Source of the DNA: Pseudomonadota bacterium
GTDB lineage: Bacteria; Pseudomonadota; Alphaproteobacteria; Acetobacterales; Acetobacteraceae
Direction: 5' to 3'
Assembly (NCBI GenBank): GCA_019351895.1
Contig: JABBOH010000005.1
Coordinates: 56,878-120,877 of the forward strand
Length of the DNA: 64,000 nucleotides
A program made the position numbers and the translations under genes. Positions 10,055 through 18,932 of this stretch are shown here, in pieces (the first letter of the stretch is position 1; the number at the start of each line of letters is the position of its first letter). Under the pieces are notes generated by a model. That model ran no database searches. It saw nothing but the letters and a program-made list of their open reading frames with translations, and was not told the origin of the DNA.

Positions 10055-11962
10055 ATGCTCGCTATCTTTCGCCGCTCGCTCAACACCTGGCCTGCCCGCA
10101 TCCTCTTCGTCCTGCTGATCGCGGCCTTCGGCGCCTGGGGCATCGGCAATGTCCTGCCCGATATTCTGGGGAGCGATCACTCGGCGGCGAGGGTCGGGGG
10201 CGCCGCGATCAGCCCGCAGGACGTGCAGACCGCCTTCCGCCAGGAATTGCAGCAGACGGCGCAGCAGCTCGGCGGCGCCGATCAAGTGACGCCGCAGATG
10301 CGCATGATGGTCGCCGAGCAGGCCGCCGCGCGCCTCGTCGCGCAGACCGCCATCGACCAGATGGCGAACCGCATGGGCCTCGTCGCCCCGAATGCCGACG
10401 TCCAGCGCGAGGCTTTCGCCATGCCCGCCTTCCAGGACGCCAGCCACCATTTCAGCCGCACGCAGTTCGACCAGCTCCTGCACGCAAATGGCCTCAGCGA
10501 GACCGAGTTCCTGCACCTCATGCAGGCGCAGATCATCCGCAACCAGCTGCTCGATTCGGTGCGCGCCTCGGTCACCGCGCCCGGCGTCATGGTAAAGGCC
10601 GTCTATGCCTATGAGAACCAGACGCGCACCGCGCAGCTGGTGCAGCTGCCCTTCGCGGCCGCCACCCCGCCGAGCCCGCCCGCGGCGGAGGTGCTGCAAC
10701 GGTGGTACAAGAACCACCCGAAGGAATTCAGCGCCCCGGAATACCGCCGGATCACGCTTGTGGTCCTCAGCCCAGATGTGCTGGCGCGCGACGTGAAGGT
10801 GCCCGAGGCCGATATCAAGGCGGCCTACCAGCGCATGGTCGAGAACGCGCCGCAGACCGCCGAGAAGCGCTCCGTCGATGTCGTCATAGCCAAAACCCAG
10901 GCGGCGGCGCAGGCCATCGCGAAGCAGTGGACCGGCGGCGCCGACTGGGCGGCGGTGCAGAAGGCGGCCTCGGCCGCGGACGCGACCGCACTCGAACTGC
11001 CGAATATCACCGCCTCCGATCTCCCGAGCGCCGCCCTGGCGCAGGCCGTCTTCAAGGCGCCGGCCAATACCGTCACCGGTCCGATCAGCAACGGCGCCGC
11101 CGGATGGGCCGTGCTCGACGTGACGGCCGTGACCCCGGGCGGCGCCGCCGAGACCTACGCCCAGGCGGCGCCGAAGCTGCGGGACGCCATCGCCCGCCAA
11201 CGCGCGGTCGCGCTCGTGAACCAGCGGGTGAACGCGCTGCAGGATGCGCTGGCCGGACGCACGCCGCTGGAGCGTCTGCCGGGCGACCTCGGCCTCGCGG
11301 CACTCAAGGGCTCGATCGACGAGAGCGGCATGACGGAGCAGGGCCAGCCAGCGCCGATCCCCGGCACGTCCGCCGTGCGACAGGCCGTGGTGACCCAGGC
11401 CTTCAAGCAGGGCGTGCACCAGCCGGCCTCGCTCATCAACGGCCCCGACAACACCTACTTCGCGCTGACCGTCGATGGCATCACGCCGGCCACCATCAAG
11501 CCTTATGATGCCGTGCAGCAGCAGGTGCTGGCGTCCTGGACACAGGCGCAGGTCCAGCGCGAGCAGGAGATCGCGGCGACGCACATGCTGGACGCGATGA
11601 AGGGCGGCCGCACCCTGCAGGGCGTGGCCGACCCGCTCGGCCTCCAAGTCACGACCACGCCGCCGGTGACGCGCGACGGGCAGCCGCCGGCCGGCGTGCC
11701 GCAGAACCTCATCGGCCCCCTGTTCGGTCTCAAGCAGGGCGAGAGCACGATGATCGAGACGCCGGATGGCTTCGTCGTGGCGCAGCTGAGCGGGATCGAC
11801 ACGCCGAAGCCGGGCTCCGATCCCGTCGGCTACCAGCAGCTCCGCGCCTCGCTCGCCAGCAGCCTCGCCGACGACATGCAGGCCGTGTTCGCCGGGGTGG
11901 TGACGGCACGCGCTAATCCGCGCATCAATCAGGCCGTGATCCAGCAGATCGCCCAACCGTGA
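10055..11962 (+). CDS. ppiD: PpiD-like peptidylprolyl isomerase / SurA N-terminal domain protein
   Basis: Inner-membrane-anchored periplasmic folding factor, 635 residues. It has a short basic N-terminus, one membrane helix (about residues 15-36, ILFVLLIAAFGAWGIGNVL), then a long SurA-N-like chaperone region and a parvulin-like central part (about residues 250-350). The family is loosely conserved, so isomerase activity cannot be confirmed by eye. trpE starts 37 bases downstream, the arrangement common in alphaproteobacteria, and the two are probably cotranscribed. Confidence 0.88.
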   Translation: MLAIFRRSLNTWPARILFVLLIAAFGAWGIGNVLPDILGSDHSAARVGGAAISPQDVQTAFRQELQQTAQQLGGADQVTPQMRMMVAEQAAARLVAQTAIDQMANRMGLVAPNADVQREAFAMPAFQDASHHFSRTQFDQLLHANGLSETEFLHLMQAQIIRNQLLDSVRASVTAPGVMVKAVYAYENQTRTAQLVQLPFAAATPPSPPAAEVLQRWYKNHPKEFSAPEYRRITLVVLSPDVLARDVKVPEADIKAAYQRMVENAPQTAEKRSVDVVIAKTQAAAQAIAKQWTGGADWAAVQKAASAADATALELPNITASDLPSAALAQAVFKAPANTVTGPISNGAAGWAVLDVTAVTPGGAAETYAQAAPKLRDAIARQRAVALVNQRVNALQDALAGRTPLERLPGDLGLAALKGSIDESGMTEQGQPAPIPGTSAVRQAVVTQAFKQGVHQPASLINGPDNTYFALTVDGITPATIKPYDAVQQQVLASWTQAQVQREQEIAATHMLDAMKGGRTLQGVADPLGLQVTTTPPVTRDGQPPAGVPQNLIGPLFGLKQGESTMIETPDGFVVAQLSGIDTPKPGSDPVGYQQLRASLASSLADDMQAVFAGVVTARANPRINQAVIQQIAQP

Positions 11963-11999
11963 CGGCGACCGCCGCCGCCAAACGAAAGACGAACGACCG

Positions 12000-13520
12000 A
12001 TGACCGCCGACGGACCGAGCCGCACCTTCCGCGCCGCCTATGAGGCAGGGCAGGGCGCGCTGGTCTGGCGGGACAGCCCGGCGGATCTGGAGACGCCCGT
12101 CGGCGCCTTCCTCAAGGTCGCGCACGGGCAGCCCTTCTCCTTTCTGCTCGAAAGCATCGAGGGTGGCGCGTCCCGCGGGCGCTACTCCATCATCGGCATG
12201 GCGCCGGATCTCATCTGGCGCTGCGAGGCCGGGCGCGCCGCCCTCAACCTCCAGGCGCTGACCGCGCCCGAGGCCTTCACGCCCGAGGAGGCGCCGCCGC
12301 TCGACAGCCTGCGCGCGCTGCTCGCCCGCAACCGTCTCGATCTGCCGCCGGGGCTGCCGCCGATGGCGGGTGGCCTCGTCGGCTACCTCGGCTACGACAT
12401 GGTGCGGCTGATGGAGCGGCTGCCCGACAAGAACAAGGACGCCCTCGGCGTGCCCGAGGCGATCCTGATGCGCCCCACGGTCTTCATCATCTTCGACAAT
12501 GTGAAGGACGTGCTGACGCTCGCCGCCCCCGCCTATCCAAGGCCCGGCGTCTCGGCCGAGGACGCCCATCAGATCGCGCTCGACCGCCTCGACCGGGTGG
12601 AGACGGCGCTGCTCCAGCCGCTGCCCCTGCCGACCGCGCCGATCGAGCCCATCCAGCTCGGCGAGCCGCAGTCCAACATGCCCAAGGGCTACTTCCTGGA
12701 GATGGTCGAGCGGATGAAGGAGTACATCGCCGCCGGCGATGCTTTCCAGGTGGTGCCGAGCCAGCGCTTCTCGGTGCCGTTCCCGCTGCCGCCCTTCGCC
12801 CTCTATCGGGCGCTCAGGCGGATCAACCCGGCGCCCTTCCTGTTCTTTCTCGATTTCGGCGGCTTCGCGGTCGTCGGCAGCAGCCCGGAAATCCTGGTCC
12901 GGCTGCGCGACGGCATGGTGACGATCCGCCCGCTCGCCGGCACCCGCCCGCGTAATGCCGACCCAGTGGAGGACGCGCGGCTCGAAGCCGAACTGCTCGC
13001 CGATCCCAAGGAACGGGCGGAGCACCTCATGCTGCTCGACCTCGGCCGCAACGATGTCGGGCGGGTGGCGGAACTCGGCTCGGTGCGGGTCGTGGAGAGC
13101 TTCGCGATCGAGCGCTTCAGCCACGTCATGCACATATCCTCGACCGTCCAGGGCAAGCTGCGATCAGGGCTGACGGCACTCGACGCGTTGAGCGCGGGCT
13201 TTCCGGCGGGCACGCTGTCGGGCGCGCCGAAAGTGCGGGCGATGCAGATCATCGAGGAGCTGGAGCCGACGCGGCGCGGCATCTATGGCGGCTGCATCGG
13301 CTATTTCGCGCCGGACGGCACGATGGATACCTGCATCGGCCTGCGGACCGCCGTGGTGAAGGACGGCGTGATGCATGTGCAGGCCGGCGGCGGCGTGGTG
13401 GCGGACAGCGTGCCGGAGCTGGAATACGAGGAGAGCCGCCACAAGGCGCGGGCGCTGTTCCGGGCGGCCGAGGAGGCCGTGCGTTTCGCCGCCGCACCCA
13501 GGCGGAACCGCCTGAGCTAG
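12000..13520 (+). CDS. trpE: Anthranilate synthase component I
   Basis: Makes anthranilate from chorismate with TrpG. It is 506 residues with an N-terminal tryptophan-binding half (LLESIEGGASRGRYSIIG) and a C-terminal chorismate-binding half: SSPEILVRLRDG, IRPLAGTRPR, LLDLGRNDVGRVA, FPAGTLSGAPKVRAMQIIEE and the closing VQAGGGVVADSVPE. There is no room for a leader-peptide attenuator between ppiD and trpE. trpG, trpD and trpC do not follow; the next gene is a transglutaminase on the same strand, so the rest of the pathway must be elsewhere. Confidence 0.97.
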   Translation: MTADGPSRTFRAAYEAGQGALVWRDSPADLETPVGAFLKVAHGQPFSFLLESIEGGASRGRYSIIGMAPDLIWRCEAGRAALNLQALTAPEAFTPEEAPPLDSLRALLARNRLDLPPGLPPMAGGLVGYLGYDMVRLMERLPDKNKDALGVPEAILMRPTVFIIFDNVKDVLTLAAPAYPRPGVSAEDAHQIALDRLDRVETALLQPLPLPTAPIEPIQLGEPQSNMPKGYFLEMVERMKEYIAAGDAFQVVPSQRFSVPFPLPPFALYRALRRINPAPFLFFLDFGGFAVVGSSPEILVRLRDGMVTIRPLAGTRPRNADPVEDARLEAELLADPKERAEHLMLLDLGRNDVGRVAELGSVRVVESFAIERFSHVMHISSTVQGKLRSGLTALDALSAGFPAGTLSGAPKVRAMQIIEELEPTRRGIYGGCIGYFAPDGTMDTCIGLRTAVVKDGVMHVQAGGGVVADSVPELEYEESRHKARALFRAAEEAVRFAAAPRRNRLS

Positions 13521-13675
13521 CGTCGGGCGGCATTTGCCCGATCCTTGCATGGGCGTCCTGCGCCGATGCGAGACGGCCTCGCTTTACAGGAGCGGAACGA
13601 GCGCCATATGCGGGCCTGCCCTGACGCTATGGGAACCTGGCGGTAGCCGAACCGCCGCGACGGAAAGAGAGCATC

Positions 13676-14491
13676 ATGCTGATCAGGATCGGCTACGACA
13701 TCGCCTTCGAGGTTCCGCAGCCGACGCCCATGGTTCTGATGCTGAACGTGCGGCCCGAACGGTCGCCCGATCTGCTGGCGCCGGACATCATCAACACCAC
13801 GCCCTATCTGCCGATCTACCAGTATTACGACAGTTTCGGGAACCTCTGCAGCCGGGTGATGGCGCCCGCGGGGCTTGTGACCTTCAGCGCCAATACGGTG
13901 ATCCGCGATCCCGGCGTGCTCGACGACTACGCGCCGGACGCGATGCAGCACGCGATCGAGGATCTGCCGCCGGAAACGTTGATGTATCTGCTGGGCAGCC
14001 GCTATTGCGAGACGGAGAAGCTGCTGGATGTCGCTTGGCAGCAGTTCGGACACCTGCCGGACGGCTGGTCCAAGGTCCAGGCGATCGTGGAATACACCCA
14101 CAACCGCATCAGGTTCGACTATCAGGCGGCGCGGAGCACGCGCACGGCCTTCGACGGCTGGCAGGAGCAGGTCGGCGTCTGCCGCGATTTCGCCCATCTG
14201 GCGCTCACCTTGTGCCGCTGCATGAACATCCCGGCGCGCTACTGCACGGGCTATCTCGGCGACATCGGCGTGCCGCCGGATACGGCGCCCATGGATTTCA
14301 GCGGCTGGTTCCAGGCCTATCTCGGCGGGCGCTGGTACACCTTCGACGCGCGGCACAACAAGCGCCGCATCGGCCGCGTGCTGATCGCGATCGGGCGCGA
14401 CGCCGCCGACGTTGCCATATCGACGATCTTCGGCCCGAGCATCCTCAAGACCTTCCGCGTCATCACCGACGAGGAGAAGGAATACGCCTGA
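13676..14491 (+). CDS. Transglutaminase-like superfamily protein
   Basis: A 271-residue cytoplasmic protein with the bacterial transglutaminase/cysteine-protease fold. The nucleophile is Cys169 in QVGVCRDFAHLALTLCR, followed by IPARYCTGYLGD. The usual catalytic His just before an aromatic (HAW) is not there: the segment reads MDFSGWFQAYLGGRWYTF. Asp224 in TFDARHN is in the place of the third triad residue, with His227 nearby. Start chosen at the ATG with AAAGAG upstream. Its substrate is unknown. It lies 155 bases after trpE and is probably separate from it. Confidence 0.8.
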   Translation: MLIRIGYDIAFEVPQPTPMVLMLNVRPERSPDLLAPDIINTTPYLPIYQYYDSFGNLCSRVMAPAGLVTFSANTVIRDPGVLDDYAPDAMQHAIEDLPPETLMYLLGSRYCETEKLLDVAWQQFGHLPDGWSKVQAIVEYTHNRIRFDYQAARSTRTAFDGWQEQVGVCRDFAHLALTLCRCMNIPARYCTGYLGDIGVPPDTAPMDFSGWFQAYLGGRWYTFDARHNKRRIGRVLIAIGRDAADVAISTIFGPSILKTFRVITDEEKEYA

Positions 14492-14616
14492 GGGCGCGGC
14501 TTTCGGGGCAGGGGGCGGGCAAAGGGAGCGGGCGACGCCCCGCCCGCATGGCCGCCGAACCCGCCATGCTGCGGTTGGTGCTTCGCTTAACCGGCGCCCC
14601 ACGATAATATGCCGGG

Positions 14617-15750
14617 ATGGTTGCAGACCTCTATCGCGGCAGGCTGGCTGAAGACGGCAAGACCGCTGGCCTGCGGGCGCGCCCGCCGCTCTCCGTCGGC
14701 TTCATCCTGGCCGACAACTTCACGCTCTCCGCCTTCTCGCTTTTCATCGACTTCCTGCGGCTCGCCGCCGACGAGGGCGACCGCAGCCGCCGCATCCTCT
14801 GCCGCTGGACGGTCATGTCGAGCCGACAGACGCCGGCGCGGGCCAGTTGCGGGGTGCAGATCAACCGGGACAGCGGTTTCCTCGACCCGCGGAACTTCGA
14901 CTACATCGTGGTCGTCGGCGGCCTGCTGCACGCCGGACCGCAGATCGACGACGAGACCAACGCCTATCTCGCCGCCGCCGCCCGCGACGGGGTGACGCTG
15001 GTGGGCCTCTGTACCGGCGGCTTCATCCTCTGCCGCGCCGGGCTGATGAAGGGCCGCCGCGTCTGCGTGAGTTGGTACTGCTACCAGGACTTCCTATCGG
15101 AATTCCCGGACCACCGCGTGATCGCCGACCGCATGTTCTTCGTCGACGGCAACCGCATCACCTGCTCGGGCGGGGCGGGCACCGCCGACCTCGCGAGCTT
15201 CCTGATCGAGCGTCATCTCGGGCGCGCAATCGCCCAGAAGGCGCGGCACATCCTGCTGCTCGACCGCGTGCGGGCGGGTAGCGAGGCCCAGCCCCATCCA
15301 CCCGCCGCCGACGAGGTCGTGGGCGACGAGCGGGTGCGCCGCGCCCTGCTGCTGATGGAGCAGCACGTGGCCGATCCGTTGCCGATCGCCGACCTCGCGG
15401 ACCGGCTCTCGATCTCGCCGCGCCAGCTCGAGCGGCTGTTCCAGAGCGTGATGGGCGTGCGCCCGGCGCAGCATTACCGGCTGCTGCGGCTGCGCTACGC
15501 GCGCTGGCTGCTGGACCATACGGACCTGTCGATCACCGAGATCGCGCTCGATTCCGGCTTCGCGGACTGCGCCCACTTCTCGCGGAAGTTCAAGGCGCTG
15601 CACGGCTTCACGCCGACCGACGCGCGCAACCGCGAGCGCGTCCCGCCGCCCGAGGAACTGCCGTCCACGCTCGCGATGGATCAGTCCGCCCCGCTTCGCC
15701 AGCCCGCGCCGCCCGACGCGCATCTGGCCGCCATGCGGATCTTCGAGTAG
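14617..15750 (+). CDS. GlxA-family AraC-type transcriptional regulator
   Basis: A 377-residue regulator. The N-terminal half is a DJ-1/PfpI-like ligand-binding domain (VGFILADNFTLSAFSLFIDF; VGLCTGGFILCRAGLM), the C-terminal half an AraC DNA-binding domain with two helix-turn-helices (LADRLSISPRQLERLFQSVMG and ALDSGFADCAHFSRKFKALHG). The same architecture is found in GbdR/CdhR regulators of glycine-betaine and carnitine breakdown, and the next two genes are a betaine-type monooxygenase pair. Control of that pair is therefore likely but inferred. A tail of about 40 residues after the second helix-turn-helix looks disordered. Confidence 0.88.
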   Translation: MVADLYRGRLAEDGKTAGLRARPPLSVGFILADNFTLSAFSLFIDFLRLAADEGDRSRRILCRWTVMSSRQTPARASCGVQINRDSGFLDPRNFDYIVVVGGLLHAGPQIDDETNAYLAAAARDGVTLVGLCTGGFILCRAGLMKGRRVCVSWYCYQDFLSEFPDHRVIADRMFFVDGNRITCSGGAGTADLASFLIERHLGRAIAQKARHILLLDRVRAGSEAQPHPPAADEVVGDERVRRALLLMEQHVADPLPIADLADRLSISPRQLERLFQSVMGVRPAQHYRLLRLRYARWLLDHTDLSITEIALDSGFADCAHFSRKFKALHGFTPTDARNRERVPPPEELPSTLAMDQSAPLRQPAPPDAHLAAMRIFE

Positions 15751-15878
15751 CGCGCGGCGCGCGGATTCAGGCAAAGCGCGTGTCGCATCGGCGCAAAGGC
15801 CGCGGGCCGGAGGCGAACAGGATGCGCGGCCGGTAACCGGACCATCGGATGGCCGGGCTCAAACGGGAGATCGGGGAC

Positions 15879-17264
15879 ATGACGACCCTGGGACAGACAG
15901 GCTTGACCGGCGACACCGTGGCCGCTCTGCGGTCCCTGATCGCGCGGCGCCAGCCGGGCTACAGCCTGGACGCGCCCTTCTATACGAGCCCGGAGATCTT
16001 CCAGGCCGATATGGAGCTGATCTTCGGCCGAACCTGGATCTATGTCTGCGTCGAACCCGAGGTGCCGGAGCCCGGCGACTACGTGACGGTATCGCTCGGC
16101 CGTAACTCCATCGTCATCCTGCGCGACGACGACATGGGCCTGCGGGCCTACCACAATGTCTGCCGCCATCGCGGCGCCAAACTCGTGCATGAGGAAAGCG
16201 GTGCGGTCGGCAACATCGTCTGCCGCTACCACCAGTGGACCTACAACCTCGACGGCCGCCTCATCTATGCCGAGCACATGGGGGCGGACTTCGACACCAG
16301 CTGCTTCGGTCTGAAGCCCGTGCATGTCCGCTCGGTCGCCGGTCTTGTCTTCATCTGCCTCGCGGCCGAGCCGCCCGCCGATATCGACGCGATGGCGGCG
16401 GCCATGACGCCCTATCTCGCGCCGCACGATCTGCGGAACTGCAAGGTGGCGGCGACGGCCGACCTCATCGAGCGCGGCAACTGGAAGCTCACGATGGAGA
16501 ACAACCGGGAATGCTATCATTGCTCCGGCAACCATCCGGAGCTGACCATCCCGCTGTTCGCTTACGGCTTCGGTTTCGCGCCCGGGCAGATGGACGAGAC
16601 CGAGCTGCAGCAGGCCGCGCGCTATGAGGATCTGGTCGTGTCGTCGACCGCGCGCTGGGAGAGTTGCGGCATCCCCTCCGCCGAGGTCGATCACCTCGAC
16701 GACCGCATCACCGGCTTCCGCACCCAGCGCCTGCCGATCGACCAGACCGGCGAAAGCCAGACGCTCGACACGCGCGTCGCGTCCAAGAAGCTGCTCGGCG
16801 GCCTGACCGACAGCAAGCTCGGCGGCCTCTCCTTCTGGACGCAGCCGAACTCGTGGCACCATTTCATGAGCGATCACATCGTGACCTTCACGGCGATCCC
16901 GATCGACGCGGAGAACACCCTCGTGCGGACCAAGTGGCTGGTTCACAAGGATGCGCGCGAGGGGATCGACTACGATGTCGAAAACCTCACCAGCGTCTGG
17001 AACGCCACCAACGCGCAGGATGCGGCGCTGGTCGAGATGGCGCAGGCGGGGGCGCGGACGCCGGCCTACGAGCCCGGTCCCTACTCGCCCTACACCGAGA
17101 TGCTCGTCGAGAAATTCCAGAAATGGTATCTCGATCGCCTGTCGGCCGGTCTTGCCTCAGGCGGTCTTGCCTCAGGCGATCTTGCCTCGGGCGATCTTGC
17201 TTCAGGCGGTCTCGCGGCAGGCGGCCCAGCCTCAGGCGGCCCAGCCGCGGGCGGCCGAGCCTGA
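15879..17264 (+). CDS. gbcA: Rieske oxygenase subunit, glycine-betaine monooxygenase (GbcA) type
   Basis: Terminal oxygenase of a two-component demethylating monooxygenase. The Rieske cluster ligands are in NVCRHRGAKLV and CRYHQWTYNLDG. The mononuclear iron site begins with NWKLTMENNRECYHCSGNHPE (two His). The reading frame is 461 residues from the ATG at 15879, which has GGGAG upstream; an ATG at 15849 lacks a good site. The normal domain ends near KFQKWYLDRL. The last 37-40 residues are a Gly/Ala/Ser/Leu repeat encoded by a 15-base tandem repeat. The stop overlaps the gbcB start (TGATG). N-methyl substrate: betaine most likely, stachydrine or a related compound possible. Confidence 0.82.
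   Translation: MTTLGQTGLTGDTVAALRSLIARRQPGYSLDAPFYTSPEIFQADMELIFGRTWIYVCVEPEVPEPGDYVTVSLGRNSIVILRDDDMGLRAYHNVCRHRGAKLVHEESGAVGNIVCRYHQWTYNLDGRLIYAEHMGADFDTSCFGLKPVHVRSVAGLVFICLAAEPPADIDAMAAAMTPYLAPHDLRNCKVAATADLIERGNWKLTMENNRECYHCSGNHPELTIPLFAYGFGFAPGQMDETELQQAARYEDLVVSSTARWESCGIPSAEVDHLDDRITGFRTQRLPIDQTGESQTLDTRVASKKLLGGLTDSKLGGLSFWTQPNSWHHFMSDHIVTFTAIPIDAENTLVRTKWLVHKDAREGIDYDVENLTSVWNATNAQDAALVEMAQAGARTPAYEPGPYSPYTEMLVEKFQKWYLDRLSAGLASGGLASGDLASGDLASGGLAAGGPASGGPAAGGRA
17148..17264 (+). repeat. 15-base in-frame tandem repeat at the 3' end of gbcA
   Basis: Seven full copies and one partial copy of a 15-base unit begin at 17148, 17163, 17178, 17193, 17208, 17223 and 17238. The first two copies are identical (GGTCTTGCCTCAGGC) and later ones diverge by 1-5 bases. 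Each encodes GLASG or a close variant (DLASG, GLAAG, GPASG, GPAAG). The unit is a multiple of three, so copy-number change would not shift the frame. It ends exactly at the gbcA stop and the gbcB start. Confidence 0.95.
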
Positions 17265-18403
17265 TGTCGGCGTCGCCCGCCGCAGAGACGCCGCGCGTCC
17301 TCTCCGCCCGCCGGCTTCTGGCCGGACCTGAACTCGGCGACGGACTGCCCGAATGGAATGCCGAGGAGGACGACGTGCTCGTCTGCCGCGCCGTGCGGCA
17401 GGAGACGCATGACGTGCGCACCTTCGTCTTTTCGGGCCGGTCGCCGCGGCGGCACAGCTACAAGCCGGGCCAGTTCATCACGCTCGACCTCACCATCAAC
17501 GGTCAGGCGATCAACCGCTGCTACACGCTGTCATCGACGCCGACGCGGCCGCATCTCATCTCGATCACGACGAAACGCTTCGCGAGCGGGATCGTCAGCC
17601 CCTGGCTGCACGACACGCTGAAGCCGGGCGTCGAGGTGCGGGCGATGGGTCCCATGGGCGAGTTCAACTGCGTCGACCACGCATCGCCGAACGGCAAGTA
17701 TCTGCTGCTCTCGGCGGGCAGCGGCATCACGCCGCTGATGTCGATGGCGCGCAGCTTCCACGACCTCGCGCTGGAGACGGACGTGCTGTTCCTGCACAGC
17801 GCGCGGAGCCCGGCCGACATCATCTTCCGCGACGAACTCGCCATCATGGCGCGCTCGCCCGGTTTCCGCGCGGTGCCCATCTGCGAGCAGGACAGCCCCT
17901 TCGAGAGCTGGACCGGGCTGCGCGGACGCATCAATCAGCCGATGCTGGAGGCGGTGGCGCCCGACTTCCTGGAGCGCGAGGTTTTCGCCTGTGGGCCGGC
18001 GCCCTACATGGCGGGCGTGCGCGCCATGCTGCGGCAGGCGGGTTTCGACATGGCCCGCTACCACGAGGAAAGCTTCAACTTCGACGATCTGGCGCCGGCC
18101 GATGCGGGGGTGGCGCCTCCCGCCAACACGGATGCGGTGCCGGTCTACAAGGTGGAGTTCACGAAAAGCCGCCGGGTGATCGAGGTGCCGGCCGATACGC
18201 ATGTTCTGGCGGCGGCGCGGGCGGCGGGCATGCGCCTGCCGTCATCCTGCACGCGCGGCCTCTGCGGAACCTGCAAGAGCAAGCTCGTGTCGGGCGAGGT
18301 CTCGATGCAGCATCAGGGCGGCATCCGCCAGCGGGAGATCGACCAGGGCATGGTGCTGATCTGCTGCTCCAAGCCGCTGAGCGATCTGGTGATCGACCGG
18401 TAG
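17264..18403 (+). CDS. gbcB: Glycine-betaine monooxygenase reductase (GbcB type)
   Basis: Electron-transfer partner of the Rieske oxygenase. It has 379 residues in three domains: flavin binding ([11 protein letters not shown], then [10 protein letters not shown]), NAD binding ([35 protein letters not shown]), and a C-terminal plant-type [2Fe-2S] domain with cluster cysteines in [12 protein letters not shown] and the distal LICCS. The run [12 protein letters not shown] before the ferredoxin domain is characteristic of GbcB-like reductases. Its ATG shares one base with the gbcA stop and has no independent ribosome site, so it is probably translated by coupling. Confidence 0.87.
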   Translation: MSASPAAETPRVLSARRLLAGPELGDGLPEWNAEEDDVLVCRAVRQETHDVRTFVFSGRSPRRHSYKPGQFITLDLTINGQAINRCYTLSSTPTRPHLISITTKRFASGIVSPWLHDTLKPGVEVRAMGPMGEFNCVDHASPNGKYLLLSAGSGITPLMSMARSFHDLALETDVLFLHSARSPADIIFRDELAIMARSPGFRAVPICEQDSPFESWTGLRGRINQPMLEAVAPDFLEREVFACGPAPYMAGVRAMLRQAGFDMARYHEESFNFDDLAPADAGVAPPANTDAVPVYKVEFTKSRRVIEVPADTHVLAAARAAGMRLPSSCTRGLCGTCKSKLVSGEVSMQHQGGIRQREIDQGMVLICCSKPLSDLVIDR

Positions 18404-18494
18404 CAGGGGCGACTTACGGCCAGAGAGGATTTGGCCGGCCGCGCCTGCGCGCCTACATGAAGGCCTCGGCAGCAATCACCCGAGGAGCACGTTC

Positions 18495-18890
18495 ATGGAG
18501 ATCACCCGTCCCGGCTCTCAGCCTTCCGGCCGCGGCCCGGCCGACTGGTTCACGGGGACTGTCCGCATCGATCCGCTGATGAGCCCGCCCGAGCCCGCGC
18601 GCGTGGCCGGCGCCCTCGTCACCTTCGAGCCCGGAGCCCGCACCGCGTGGCATACGCACCCGCTCGGCCAGACGCTCGTCGTCACCGCAGGCTGCGGCTG
18701 GGTGCAGCGGGAGGGTGGCCCGGTGGAGGAGATCCATCCTGGTGACGTCGTGTGGTTCGGGCCCGGCGAGAAGCACTGGCACGGCGCCAGCCCGACGACC
18801 GGCATGAGCCACATCGCCATCCAGGAGCGTCAGGACGGCAAGGCCGTCGACTGGATGGAGCATGTCACCGACGCCCAGTATCGGCGGTAG
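18495..18890 (+). CDS. Cupin-domain protein
   Basis: A 131-residue single-domain cupin. Motif 1 is in the run [20 protein letters not shown] with two metal-ligand His; motif 2 is the [17 protein letters not shown] stretch. It resembles small cupins near carboxymuconolactone decarboxylase and mandelonitrile-lyase-like enzymes, but the reaction cannot be read from sequence. It has AGGAGCACGTTC before the ATG. It follows gbcB by 91 bases on the same strand and could belong to that transcript. Confidence 0.85.
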   Translation: MEITRPGSQPSGRGPADWFTGTVRIDPLMSPPEPARVAGALVTFEPGARTAWHTHPLGQTLVVTAGCGWVQREGGPVEEIHPGDVVWFGPGEKHWHGASPTTGMSHIAIQERQDGKAVDWMEHVTDAQYRR

Positions 18891-18901
18891 GCGGCGCGAA
18901 A

Positions 18902-18923
18902 GGGCAGGGCCCGCGCCCTGCCC
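18902..18923. terminator. GC-rich hairpin between convergent cupin and SDR genes
   Basis: A perfect 9-base inverted repeat, GGGCAGGGC and GCCCTGCCC, around a CCGC loop. It lies between the ends of two converging genes, where a bidirectional terminator is expected. No T-run follows on either side, so intrinsic termination is unproven. Confidence 0.45.
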
Positions 18924-18932
18924 GAACGCCAT

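Noticed and set aside
10037..12025. A long open frame on the minus strand across ppiD
   Set aside because: It is the reverse of a convincing gene. GC-rich codons leave few stops, and the translation is Arg/His/Gly-rich with no family.
13524..13543. TCGGGC/GCCCGA hairpin after trpE as a terminator
   Set aside because: Only six pairs, a seven-base loop and no T-run; too weak to call.
16664..18403. A 579-codon version of the betaine reductase
   Set aside because: The first 200 codons are gbcA read out of frame. The ATG overlapping the gbcA stop begins the conserved protein.
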